A DNA stretch of 55,030 nucleotides from DASRHY01 sp046765875. GTDB taxonomy: Bacteria > Actinomycetota > Actinomycetes > Propionibacteriales > Kribbellaceae. The DNA lies in the NCBI GenBank assembly GCA_046765875.1, contig JBKPSJ010000177.1, positions 1 to 55,030 of the forward strand. Reading direction: 5' to 3'. Made by a program: the position numbers and the translations under genes. This document shows, piece after piece, positions 43,124 through 51,416 of this stretch; the first letter of the stretch is position 1; every line of letters begins with the position of its first letter. The notes under the pieces were generated by a model. The model searched no databases. It was not told the DNA's origin and saw nothing but the letters and a program-made list of their open reading frames with translations.

Positions 43124-43894
43124 TCAGCCCTTCCGCCGCAACAGCCCGCGGACCTGACTCGCCCGGTACGACAGACCCCAGCGGCCGACCTTGAGCATCG
43201 CCTCGGCGACGATCGCCCGCGACATCTTCGACTGGCCGCGCTCGCGCTCCACGAATGTGATCGGCACCTCGACCACCCGGAACCCGTTGCGCAGCGCCCG
43301 CCAGGCCAGGTCGACCTGGAAGCAGTACCCGGCCGAGGCGACGTCGTCCAGCCCGATTCCCTCCAGCGTCTCGCGCCGGAACGCCCGGTACCCGCCGGTG
43401 GCGTCGCGCAGCGGTACGCCGATCGCCATGCGGGTGTAGAGGTTGCCGCCGCGGCTGAGGACCTCGCGCGACCGCGGCCAGTTCCGCACCGCTCCGCCCT
43501 TGACGTAGCGCGAGCCGAGCACCAGGTCGGCCGATCGCAGCGCGTCCAGTAACCGCGGCAGCTGCTCCGGCTGGTGCGAGCCGTCGGCGTCCATCTCGAC
43601 CAGGACGCTGTACCCCTCGCTGAGACCCCAGCCGAAACCGGCCAGGTACGCCGCGCCGAGGCCCTCCTTGCCCTTGCGGTGCAGCACGTGCACGTGCTCG
43701 TCGGCGGCGGCCAGCTTGTCGGCCAGGTCGCCGGTGCCGTCCGGACTGTTGTCATCGGCAACGAGAATGTGTGCCTCGGGCACCGAGCCGCGGACCCTCG
43801 CGACGATCGGCTCGATGTTGTCCGCCTCGTTGTAGGTCGGGACGATGACCAGGATCCGGCCGAGCTCGGCGTACCTGTCCTGTGCGTCGCTCAC
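43124..43894 (-). CDS. ppm: Polyprenol monophosphomannose synthase
   Basis: A 256-residue GT2 glycosyltransferase transferring mannose from GDP-mannose to polyprenyl phosphate, giving the donor for lipoglycan and protein mannosylation. Motifs: VIVPTYNEADNIEPIVARV, ADDNSPDGTGDLAD and the metal-binding VEMDADGSHQPEQL. Its start overlaps the lnt stop by 4 bp. In mycobacteria the same two activities are linked (Ppm1/Lnt), so the adjacency supports both calls. Confidence 0.94.
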   Translation of the reverse strand: MSDAQDRYAELGRILVIVPTYNEADNIEPIVARVRGSVPEAHILVADDNSPDGTGDLADKLAAADEHVHVLHRKGKEGLGAAYLAGFGWGLSEGYSVLVEMDADGSHQPEQLPRLLDALRSADLVLGSRYVKGGAVRNWPRSREVLSRGGNLYTRMAIGVPLRDATGGYRAFRRETLEGIGLDDVASAGYCFQVDLAWRALRNGFRVVEVPITFVERERGQSKMSRAIVAEAMLKVGRWGLSYRASQVRGLLRRKG

Positions 43895-45519
43895 CTTTCG
43901 GACTCACTTCCTGTCTGCGTCGCGGTCGCCGCGACCGGCTTCCGCTCATCGTGCTCGTCGTCCTCGGCCGGCGGTCGTTCTTCCGACCTGGGACGCGATG
44001 AACGCAGCCTACGGCGGCGGACCAAGGCCAGCACTGCTCCGGCGAGCCCCAGCGCGGCCAGGATCCACTGCGGCCACGGTCCGAGCCAGGTCGCCAGCGT
44101 GGTGCCGTCGCGGACCGGGACCTTCGCGACGTAGATGTCACGGACGCCCTGCGCCGACTTGTGCTCGATCCGGCCGTCGGGGTGGATCACGCCGGAGATG
44201 CCGTTGGTCGACGCAATGAGCACGGTCCGGCCGGTCTCGATCGCCCGCAGCCGGGTGATCGCGAACTGCTGGTCCGGCTGCCCGGTGCCGGAGTACGTCG
44301 CGTTGTTGGTCTGCACGACCAGGATCTGCGCGCCACCCTTCATCACGTCCGACACCACGGTGTCGTACGCGATCTCGAAGCAGATCACATCGCCATAGGT
44401 GACCCCGCCGATCGGCAGCACACCAGGTGTCTTGCCCGGCGCGGTCTGCCGGCCGACCTGCTCCAGACGTTTGATGTACGGCAACAACTGGTTCCGGAAC
44501 GGGATGTACTCACCGAAAGGGACCGGATGCCGCTTGGCGTAGATCCGCCCCGGTCCGGTCCGCGGGTCCCAGACGACGCCGGTGGTCTGGCGCTCGTTCG
44601 GGCCCGGCCCGTCGAGGATCGCGCCGACCAGCACCGGTACGCCGACCGCCGCGACCGCGGTGTCGATGTCGGAGCGCGTTTCGGGGTCAACGAACGGGTC
44701 GATGTCGGTCGAGTTCTCCGGCCAGATCACCAGGTCCGGTTTCGGCTGCCGCCCTGCTGCCACGTCCGCGGCCAGTTGCTGGGTCGCGGCCAGATGGTTG
44801 CGCGTGACCGTGCGCGCCTCGCCGAGGAAGTCCATGCCCTCGCCGGGGACGTTGCCCTGCACCATCGCGACCGTCACGTCCCGTCCGCTGTCGGTGTCAG
44901 GCGTCGGTACGGCGAACCCGACGCCGAGCACCACGACCACCACCGCGACCGGGGCGAGCCGGCGCAGCAGGCTCCCGCTCCCTGCCCGCGGGCGGATCGC
45001 GGAATAGAGCAGAGTGCCGATCAGGGCGAGCAGGAAGCTCAGCCCGGGGACGCCGAACCAGGCAACCAAATGGCCGGGCTCGACACCGGCGAACGCCCAC
45101 GCCAGCCGGCCCCAGGGGAAGCCACCGAAGGGCACCGAGGCGGCCGCGTACTCGGTCGCCACCCACAGCGCCGGCACCCACAGCTGCCAGCCGCGGATCC
45201 GCATCACCGGGCTCGCCAGCGCGCCGAACACCGCATAGAACAGCCCCTCGACCACCGCGAGCGCGATCGCCGCGTCGCCGCCGATGACGCTCAGCCAGGG
45301 CACCAGCACCGCGAACCAGGCGATTCCGAAGCCGGCGCCGACGAGCGCTCCGCCGCGCATCGAGGTGCCGTCCAGTGCGAGCAGCAGCGCCGGCACCGCG
45401 AGCAGCACCAGCCAGGGCAGGTTGTACGGCTGGTAGGCCAACCCGACAACCGCGCCGGCCGCGATCGCGAGCAGCACCCGCAGCAGTAGGACCCGGCGGG
45501 GTGGCAGCCTGTTCAGCAC
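43891..45519 (-). CDS. lnt: Apolipoprotein N-acyltransferase
   Basis: A 542-residue membrane enzyme adding the third acyl chain to lipoproteins. Several N-terminal helices (for example LLAIAAGAVVGLAYQPYNLP) precede a carbon-nitrogen hydrolase domain. The catalytic Glu, Lys and Cys are in VIWPENSTDIDPF, YAKRHPVPFGEY and GDVICFEIAYD. One more helix (WILAALGLAGAVLALVRR) and a charged tail follow. The GTG at 45519 has GGAGGGG upstream. It is coupled to ppm. Confidence 0.93.
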   Translation of the reverse strand: MLNRLPPRRVLLLRVLLAIAAGAVVGLAYQPYNLPWLVLLAVPALLLALDGTSMRGGALVGAGFGIAWFAVLVPWLSVIGGDAAIALAVVEGLFYAVFGALASPVMRIRGWQLWVPALWVATEYAAASVPFGGFPWGRLAWAFAGVEPGHLVAWFGVPGLSFLLALIGTLLYSAIRPRAGSGSLLRRLAPVAVVVVVLGVGFAVPTPDTDSGRDVTVAMVQGNVPGEGMDFLGEARTVTRNHLAATQQLAADVAAGRQPKPDLVIWPENSTDIDPFVDPETRSDIDTAVAAVGVPVLVGAILDGPGPNERQTTGVVWDPRTGPGRIYAKRHPVPFGEYIPFRNQLLPYIKRLEQVGRQTAPGKTPGVLPIGGVTYGDVICFEIAYDTVVSDVMKGGAQILVVQTNNATYSGTGQPDQQFAITRLRAIETGRTVLIASTNGISGVIHPDGRIEHKSAQGVRDIYVAKVPVRDGTTLATWLGPWPQWILAALGLAGAVLALVRRRRLRSSRPRSEERPPAEDDEHDERKPVAATATQTGSESER

Positions 45520-46016
45520 GGGAACCCCTCCGTGGTCGTCGGCGGACAAGATCGGACGCACGACGGTACAACGTCCGCGGACCGCTGAAATATCCAGTCT
45601 GCCGGTCACAGCGCCGTACCGGCCACCCCGGCGCCCTGGTCAGCCCATTTGTCAGGACATGAGGAAAGGGGCCCGGCAACCCTTCGGACCGGTCGACGGC
45701 ACGTTGGGTGCGCGCCGTCGACCGTTGTCTACTGGGTGCCGAGCCCCTTCCAGCTCCGCCCCGCGAGGCGGGGCACGGTCCGCCGGTCGACCCACGCCCC
45801 CGTCGACTCAGGTCTGGCACTGGCCTGGTCACGAACGCGGCCTCGCGGCGGTCTAACCTGCTGTGTCCGTTGGCGAAACGGAATATGAACGACTCCGAAA
45901 ACAGTGAACGTTCCCCGAGCCGGTGTCAACCTTTTCTGACCCTTCGGAGCCACTTTCACCGGCAAACGATCAAGTCGCCCTCAGGGTCACGCCTCAAACC
46001 GAGGATTTTCCATCAC
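45520..46016. other. Non-coding region with large nested stem-loops
   Basis: No credible gene. A large structure spans 45666-45749. The outer arms 45666-45682 and 45734-45749 (AAGGGGC-type, about 15 pairs with a mismatch and one bulge) enclose a perfect 10-bp stem GGTCGACGGC (45691-45700) / 45714-45723 with a 13-nt loop. A second hairpin GCCCCGC-GAG-GCGGGGC lies at 45758-45774. Both sit upstream of lnt and downstream of kal. On the minus strand a TTGACA (45929-45924) could be a -35 element for lnt, but no good -10 follows. Confidence 0.65.
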
Positions 46017-46394
46017 TCACCGCGCCGGGACGACGACGGTGCCGGTCGCGCGGGTGATCTCGACCGGCTCGCCGAGGACCTCCGCGGCCGAGTCGGACAG
46101 GTCCGGCCGGCCCCGGCAGACGACCCTGGCGACGAACTCCAGCCCGCGGCTGCGGGTGCCCATCCGGGTCACCGTCGCGGTCACCTCGATCACGTCGCCG
46201 GCCCGCAGCGGCGCCTTGAACTGGACGTCGTCGTACGAGGCGAACAGCCCTTCATCCCCGTCGGTACGGATGCACACCTCGGTGGCGACGTCGCCGAACA
46301 GACCGAGCACGTACGCCCCGTCGACCAGGTTGCCCGCGTAGTGCGCGTGGCTGTACGGCACGTACCGCCGGTGGGTGACGCTCACGCCGATCAT
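46017..46394 (-). CDS. kal: 3-aminobutyryl-CoA ammonia lyase
   Basis: A 125-residue hotdog-fold enzyme eliminating ammonia from 3-aminobutyryl-CoA to give crotonyl-CoA, the last specific step of the beta-lysine pathway. RRYVPYSHAHYAGNLVDGAY, VRFKAPL-like VQFKAPLRAGDVIEV and the short length match Kal rather than a general thioesterase. The position right after kamD-kamE (4-bp ATGA overlap with kamE) makes the call firm. Confidence 0.9.
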   Translation of the reverse strand: MIGVSVTHRRYVPYSHAHYAGNLVDGAYVLGLFGDVATEVCIRTDGDEGLFASYDDVQFKAPLRAGDVIEVTATVTRMGTRSRGLEFVARVVCRGRPDLSDSAAEVLGEPVEITRATGTVVVPAR

Positions 46395-47128
46395 GCGCTC
46401 CTCCGGGTCACGAGTGCGTCGACGAGGTAGCTGGCCACCTCGCCCGGTGTCGTACCGCGGGTGAACACCCGGTCGACGCCGAGCTCATCGGCCATCTGCT
46501 CGGTGAAACGGGGGCCTCCGGCAACTAACAGCGGGCGGTTCTCTTCGCTGTAAGCCTCGCGGAACGCGGCCGACATCTCCTTGGTGTTGAGCACGTGTGC
46601 CTCTCGTTGGGTCACCACCTGCGAGACCAGGATCGCGTCCGCCTTCTCCTGCTTGGCGCGCCGTACCAGTTCAGGTACGGCGACCTGGGCGCCGAGGTTG
46701 ACCACCTTCAGCTCACGGTAGTACTCCAGGCCCTTCTCGCCGGCGAAGCCCTTGATGTTCAGGATCGCGTCGATCCCGACGGTGTGGGCGTCGGTGCCGA
46801 TGCACGCGCCGACGACGGTGAGACGGCGCCGCAATCCCTTACGAATAAGGAGATTCGCCTCCTTGGGGCTGAGCAGCGGGTAGTCGCGCTCGAGCACTTC
46901 CACCTTGTCGGTGTCGACCAGGTGGAGCACCGGGCCGTATACGACGAAGAAGGTGAAGTCCGGTCCCATCGCCTTGGCGTGCACCACGAGTGCAGGGTCG
47001 ATTCCCATCTCGTTCGCGAGCTGGGCCGCTGCTCCCTCGGCCCGCTTGTCGTGCGGCACCGGCAGTGTGAACGACACCTGCACCATGCCGTCGCCGGTCG
47101 TGTCGCCGTACGGCCTGATGATGCTCAC
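46391..47128 (-). CDS. kamE: Lysine 5,6-aminomutase, beta subunit (B12-binding)
   Basis: A 245-residue cobalamin-binding subunit. The base-off B12 motif DxHxxG is seen in GACIGTDAHTVGIDAILNIK. The N-terminal domain resembles the dimerisation segment of KamE, and the C-terminal Rossmann-like domain includes AILVSQVVTQREAHVLNT. With KamD and PLP it moves the distal amino group of beta-lysine (or D-lysine). The GTG start overlaps the kamD stop (GTGA). Confidence 0.95.
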   Translation of the reverse strand: MSIIRPYGDTTGDGMVQVSFTLPVPHDKRAEGAAAQLANEMGIDPALVVHAKAMGPDFTFFVVYGPVLHLVDTDKVEVLERDYPLLSPKEANLLIRKGLRRRLTVVGACIGTDAHTVGIDAILNIKGFAGEKGLEYYRELKVVNLGAQVAVPELVRRAKQEKADAILVSQVVTQREAHVLNTKEMSAAFREAYSEENRPLLVAGGPRFTEQMADELGVDRVFTRGTTPGEVASYLVDALVTRRSA

Positions 47129-48702
47129 CGCTCCGCCTCCAGCATCTCGATCGCCGGGTTGTAGTAGGCGGGCGACTTGCGAGCGACACCGTCGAGCCCC
47201 TTGCCGGCATCGGCCGGACGCCGCATCAGGCCGAACGTACCGTCGCCGATCGCGTTGAGCAGACCGTCGTCGACGATTCGCTCGAGCAGGTCGACCGACT
47301 CGGCGAGCACCTGCCGGGCCCGGTTCGCGATGAAACCGCCGGCGGGCGGGTGGAAGTCCTCATGAAGGTTGCCTGCGGCACCTAAAACGTAGCGTACGTT
47401 CTGCAGCGCCAGGTCGCGGTCGGAGATCCACGGCGTGACGACCGCCTCGGTCATCATCCCGACCAGCAGGATGCCCTGCCCGGTCATCGCGCCCACCAGG
47501 TTGAAGAACCCGTCCAGCAGGTAGCCGCGGAACACGTCGCCGGTCATGTGCCGGGTCGGCGGCATCCACTTCAGCGGCGCGTCCGGGAACAACTGCCGGG
47601 CCAGCATCGCGTGCGCCAGCTCGAGCCGGAACGAGTCCGGCAGGTCCGGGTTGATCTCGAACGCATGTCCAAGGCCGAGTTGCCAATCCTGCAGCCCGGC
47701 TTCTTTTGCGAAGTATTCATTGAGCAATTGGCTGACCGTCACGGTATGCGCGGCGTCGACCGCGTCCGCGGTGGTCAGGTAATTGTCCTCGCCGGTGTTG
47801 ATGATGATTCCGGCACGTGCGTGGATCTGGCGGCTGAACCGTTGGTCGACGAAGGTGCGGATCGGGTTGATGTCGCGGAACAGGATCCCGTACATCGAGT
47901 CGTTGAGCATCATGTCGAGTCGCTGCAACCCCGCCAGCGTCGCGATCTCCGGCATGCACAAACCGGAGGCGTAGTTCGTCAACCGGACGTAGCGGCCGAG
48001 TTCCTTCGACGACTCGTCGAGCGCGGCCCGCATCAGCCGGAAGTTCTCCTGCGTGGCGTAGGTGCCGGCGAAGCCCTCCCGTGTCGCGCCCTCCGGCACG
48101 TAGTCCAGCAGCGACTGGCCGGTGGAGCGGATGACCGCGATGATGTCGGCACCCTCGCGGGCCGCGGCCTGTGCCTGCGGGATGTCCTCGTAGATGTCAC
48201 CGGTCGCGACGATCAAGTAGACCCAGGGCCGCTGTTCCGGATCACCGTGCCGCTTGATCAGCCGGTCCCGCTCCCGCCGCCGGGCGTCGATCCGCTTGAT
48301 GCCGGCGGCAACGTTCTTGCGGGCCAGCGCCCGGGCCCGGACCGCGTCGCGGCCCTCGGGCAGCCGGAACCGGACCGACCCGGACGCGGCCTTCTGCGCC
48401 AGCATCGCCAGGTCCTCGGCCTCGCCGCGAACCAGCGCGTCCCAGACCGGCAGCGCCAGCCCGTGCTCAAGCCCGACGTCGGCCCGCGCCGTGTCGGCCA
48501 GCCGGTTCACCCACGGGATGCCGTCGGCGTCGGCACCGGTCAGCCCGGCCAGCCGCAGCACCGCGCGCTCGACCGAGACAGTGGTGTGCTGCCGGGCCAG
48601 GGTCACGATCGGGCGGCCGGCCCTGCGCGCCAGGCTGCGCGCCTTCCGGACGGTGACCGGGTCGAGGTCCAGCTTCTTCCTGGCCGACTGAGGAGTCGTC
48701 AT
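47125..48702 (-). CDS. kamD: Lysine 5,6-aminomutase, alpha subunit
   Basis: A 525-residue PLP/adenosylcobalamin-dependent TIM-barrel subunit. Motifs include VATGDIYEDIPQAQAAAREG, IIAVIRSTGQSLLDYVPEG, RLTNYASGLCMPEIATL and RAGIIINTGEDNYLTTADA. Its length is close to clostridial KamD (about 516). The start at 48702 overlaps the upstream amidohydrolase stop (ATGA); an ATG at 48711 would add 3 residues. A much longer reading upstream is antisense and rejected. Confidence 0.96.
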   Translation of the reverse strand: MTTPQSARKKLDLDPVTVRKARSLARRAGRPIVTLARQHTTVSVERAVLRLAGLTGADADGIPWVNRLADTARADVGLEHGLALPVWDALVRGEAEDLAMLAQKAASGSVRFRLPEGRDAVRARALARKNVAAGIKRIDARRRERDRLIKRHGDPEQRPWVYLIVATGDIYEDIPQAQAAAREGADIIAVIRSTGQSLLDYVPEGATREGFAGTYATQENFRLMRAALDESSKELGRYVRLTNYASGLCMPEIATLAGLQRLDMMLNDSMYGILFRDINPIRTFVDQRFSRQIHARAGIIINTGEDNYLTTADAVDAAHTVTVSQLLNEYFAKEAGLQDWQLGLGHAFEINPDLPDSFRLELAHAMLARQLFPDAPLKWMPPTRHMTGDVFRGYLLDGFFNLVGAMTGQGILLVGMMTEAVVTPWISDRDLALQNVRYVLGAAGNLHEDFHPPAGGFIANRARQVLAESVDLLERIVDDGLLNAIGDGTFGLMRRPADAGKGLDGVARKSPAYYNPAIEMLEAER

Positions 48703-50219
48703 CCCTGCCATCCCTCTACCTCGTACACGTTGCGTCCGGCAACGATCGTGCGAAGGCACACCGGCGACGGTGAGCCCAGGTCCGGGATCCCCGGCACATC
48801 CCACACCGCGTACGTCGCGGCCGCGCCCGGGACAAGCACGCCACGGTTGTCGTACCCGGCGGCGCGCCAGCCGCCCACCGTGTGCGCCGCGAGTGCCCCC
48901 GACACGGTCAGCCGCTGCGCCGGATTGTGGTGGAACGCCGCCGCCCGGACCGCCTGCCACGGACCCAGATCGGTCACCGGTGAGTCGGAGCCGAACGCGA
49001 GTACCACGCCTATGCGCTCCAGGTCGGCGAAGGGGTTCATCCCCACGATCCGCTCCCCCAGCCGCTCGGCGTACATGCCGTCCGGGCCGCCCCACAGCCC
49101 GTCGAACATCGGCTGGACGCTCGCGACCACACCGCACTTCGCGAGCGTCGCGATCACCGTCGCGGACGGCATCTCGACGTGCTCGAGCCGGTGCCGGCCG
49201 GCGACCAGAGTCGCGACCCCGACCTTCTCCGCGGCCAGTTCGAAGCCGCGCCCGATGTTGTCCAGCGCGGCGTCACCGATGCAATGGAACCCGGCCTGAA
49301 CGCCGCGCTCGGTACAGGCGATGACATGCTCGGCAATCTGCTCCGGCGACAGGTACGCGTGTCCGCTGGTCTCGGCGTCGGCGTACGGCTCGCGCAGCGC
49401 GGCTGTGCGTGAGCCGATCGCGCCATCTGCGTTGAGGTCACCGGCCAGTCCGGCCACCCCGTACCGGTCGATCCGGTCGAACGCGTCGCGCTGGCCCCAG
49501 TACAGGGTCGCGTGCAGGCCTGCCTCGTCGGCGGCCTGCCGTACCAGCGGAAGCTCTGAGTCCGGGCCGATGTGCGGCGCCCCGATCTCGTGGAAGGCGC
49601 CGATCCCGACCTCGGCCATCCGCGCCACCGCGGCCCGGGCCTGCGCGAGCCGCTGATCGGGTCCGACCATCGTGTCGCCCGCGTCGCGTACGGCGTGGTG
49701 GGCATCACGCTCGACCCGGCCGTTCTCGCCGTACCCGGGCCGGCCCGGCAGGTCCGGCACCATCTCGGCCAGCGAGGAGGAGATGACCGCCGAGTGTCCG
49801 TCGACCCGGCTCAGGTACACCGGCCTGCCGCCGCCGGCTCGATCCAGTTCCGCCGCGGTCGGCGGGCGCCGCTCGGGCCAGCGGGTCTCGTCCCAACCCT
49901 GCGAGGTGATCACCTCGTCCGGCCCGAGCGACACGGCGTGGGCCGCGACCAGGTCGAGCGTCTCGGCCAGGCTGGTCGCGCCGCTGATGTCGAGCCCGGT
50001 GAGCATCGCCCCGGTCTGGACGGTATGCACGTGCGCGTCCACAAACGCCGGCGTGACGAGTCGGCCGCGAAGATCGAAGACCTCGTCCGCGCCATCGGCG
50101 TACGCATCGGCGCCGGCGTCATCGCCGATCCAGCTCACCACTCCGTCCTCGACGGCGATCGCGGTCGCGTCCGGATCCGCGGGCGCGTGGACCGAACCGT
50201 TGGTCAGCAGGGCGCGCAT
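48699..50219 (-). CDS. Amidohydrolase family protein (Amidohydro_3/YtcJ-like)
   Basis: A 506-residue metal-dependent hydrolase. The metal-binding HxH is in TPAFVDAHVHTVQTG. Further conserved segments are QAGFHCIGDAALDNIGRGFE, GRHRLEHVEM and FGSDSPVTDLGPWQAVRAAA. Family members hydrolyse amides or cyclic amides; the substrate is not predictable. It sits between kdd and kamD with a 4-bp gap on one side and a 4-bp overlap on the other, so it is translated with the lysine-degradation enzymes. It has no step in the known pathway. Confidence 0.9.
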   Translation of the reverse strand: MRALLTNGSVHAPADPDATAIAVEDGVVSWIGDDAGADAYADGADEVFDLRGRLVTPAFVDAHVHTVQTGAMLTGLDISGATSLAETLDLVAAHAVSLGPDEVITSQGWDETRWPERRPPTAAELDRAGGGRPVYLSRVDGHSAVISSSLAEMVPDLPGRPGYGENGRVERDAHHAVRDAGDTMVGPDQRLAQARAAVARMAEVGIGAFHEIGAPHIGPDSELPLVRQAADEAGLHATLYWGQRDAFDRIDRYGVAGLAGDLNADGAIGSRTAALREPYADAETSGHAYLSPEQIAEHVIACTERGVQAGFHCIGDAALDNIGRGFELAAEKVGVATLVAGRHRLEHVEMPSATVIATLAKCGVVASVQPMFDGLWGGPDGMYAERLGERIVGMNPFADLERIGVVLAFGSDSPVTDLGPWQAVRAAAFHHNPAQRLTVSGALAAHTVGGWRAAGYDNRGVLVPGAAATYAVWDVPGIPDLGSPSPVCLRTIVAGRNVYEVEGWQG

Positions 50220-50223
50220 GGGC

Positions 50224-51255
50224 TCATCCTGCCTGTGCGGCGAGCCGCGCCTCGAACAGGCCACGCACTCCGGCGTCGCCGCGCAGCAGATCCAGCGCGT
50301 ACACCGCGTGGCCCGGCACATAGCCGTTGCCGACCAGCATCGTCACGTCCGCGGCCAATCCTTCGGCTCCGAGCGCGGCCGCCGAGAACGAGGTGGCCAT
50401 CGAGAAGAAGATCACCGTTCCCTTGTCCGCGGTCGACAGTACGGCTCCGTGCTCACAGCCGGGCACGTCGACGCAGACCACGGTGATGTCGGCCGGTCCG
50501 CCGGCCCCCTCGACAGCGGCGCTCAGCGCGACCGGGTCGCGAGCATCCGCCAGCGTCACCGCGTCGGCGAGTCCGGCCTTGGTGAGCCGGTCCGCCTCGG
50601 CCTGCACCGGCACCACCCCGATCGTTCGGGATGCACCCGCCTGCCGGGCCGCCGCCAGCGACAGCGAGCCACTCTTGCCCGCGGCACCGATCACGGCGAC
50701 GACCGGTGCGTCGTACCGCTGCACGATCCGCGAGGTGAGCGCGGGCGCGCCGCACACGTCCATCACGGCGAGCGCGAGTTCGGGTGCCAGGTCGTCGGGC
50801 AGTTTGGCGACGATTGACCGGGCGAACAGAATCGCGTGGCCTGCGGCCGGCACCTGCTCGCTGCGCCCGTCCCACCGTTCCAGCCCATCGGTGATCCGCA
50901 GCGGGGTGAGCGTCAGCGAGACCAGCGTCGCCACCCGGTCGCCCGGCACGACGCCCAGCGGCGACTCCGGGCCGACCTCCTCGACGGTGCCGACCAGCAT
51001 CCCGCCGGACCCGGTCACCGGGTTCTGCATCTTGCCGCGGGTGCCGATGATGTCGAGCACGGCGGCACGGATCTTGTCGCCGTCGTGACCGTGCATGTCC
51101 ACAAGCTGCCGGTACGACGCGGCGTCGAGGTTGAGCCGCTCGACCGCGATCCGGATCTCGTCCGGCCACACCTCGGGCCGGTCGTCGAGCCGGTACGCCG
51201 CCTGCGGCAGCACCCCGGCGGGTTCGAGGACGCGGTGCAGTCCGACCTTGCTCAC
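50224..51255 (-). CDS. kdd: L-erythro-3,5-diaminohexanoate dehydrogenase
   Basis: A 343-residue NAD(P)-dependent enzyme deaminating 3,5-diaminohexanoate to 5-amino-3-oxohexanoate. It has an MDR-like layout: an N-terminal segment GLHRVLEPAGVLPQAAYRLD, MQNPVTGSGGMLVGTVEEVG in the GroES-like part, and the Rossmann motif VIGAAGKSGSLSLAAARQAG. These are distinctive for Kdd among alcohol dehydrogenases. First gene of the minus-strand operon, with a GTG start. It diverges from kamA across 161 bp. Confidence 0.94.
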   Translation of the reverse strand: MSKVGLHRVLEPAGVLPQAAYRLDDRPEVWPDEIRIAVERLNLDAASYRQLVDMHGHDGDKIRAAVLDIIGTRGKMQNPVTGSGGMLVGTVEEVGPESPLGVVPGDRVATLVSLTLTPLRITDGLERWDGRSEQVPAAGHAILFARSIVAKLPDDLAPELALAVMDVCGAPALTSRIVQRYDAPVVAVIGAAGKSGSLSLAAARQAGASRTIGVVPVQAEADRLTKAGLADAVTLADARDPVALSAAVEGAGGPADITVVCVDVPGCEHGAVLSTADKGTVIFFSMATSFSAAALGAEGLAADVTMLVGNGYVPGHAVYALDLLRGDAGVRGLFEARLAAQAG

Positions 51256-51416
51256 GCGTGGCTCCCTTCCCCTCCGAGCTCACCCGCGTGAGCCGCAGAG
51301 GATACTACGGGTATGTCCGATTGGCGGAAATCTTCCGGCCTACTGTTACCTTGGAGAGAAGTTCTATCGCTATTCTCACACGGCACGCCACTTCGACACG
51401 AAGCCCGGAGGACCTC
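51256..51416. promoter_or_regulatory. Divergent kdd/kamA control region with GCTCAC dyad
   Basis: The 161-bp gap carries GCTCAC-CCGC-GTGAGC (51278-51293), a perfect 6-bp inverted repeat. A related half-site GCTCACGCGTG starts at 51250, overlapping the kdd start. This is a plausible site for the Lrp/AsnC regulator encoded at 52883-53323. Promoter elements for kamA could not be assigned with confidence; the sequence around 51341 (TACTGTTACC) is a possible -10. Confidence 0.5.

Noticed and set aside
45649..45888. Small proteins in the gap between lnt and kal
   Set aside because: They are Arg/Pro-rich frames through stem-loop DNA with no ribosome binding site or recognisable family.
47125..49137. 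A 670-residue extended KamD
   Set aside because: The extra N-terminus is a shadow of the amidohydrolase gene. KamD homology starts near 48702, at the ATGA overlap.
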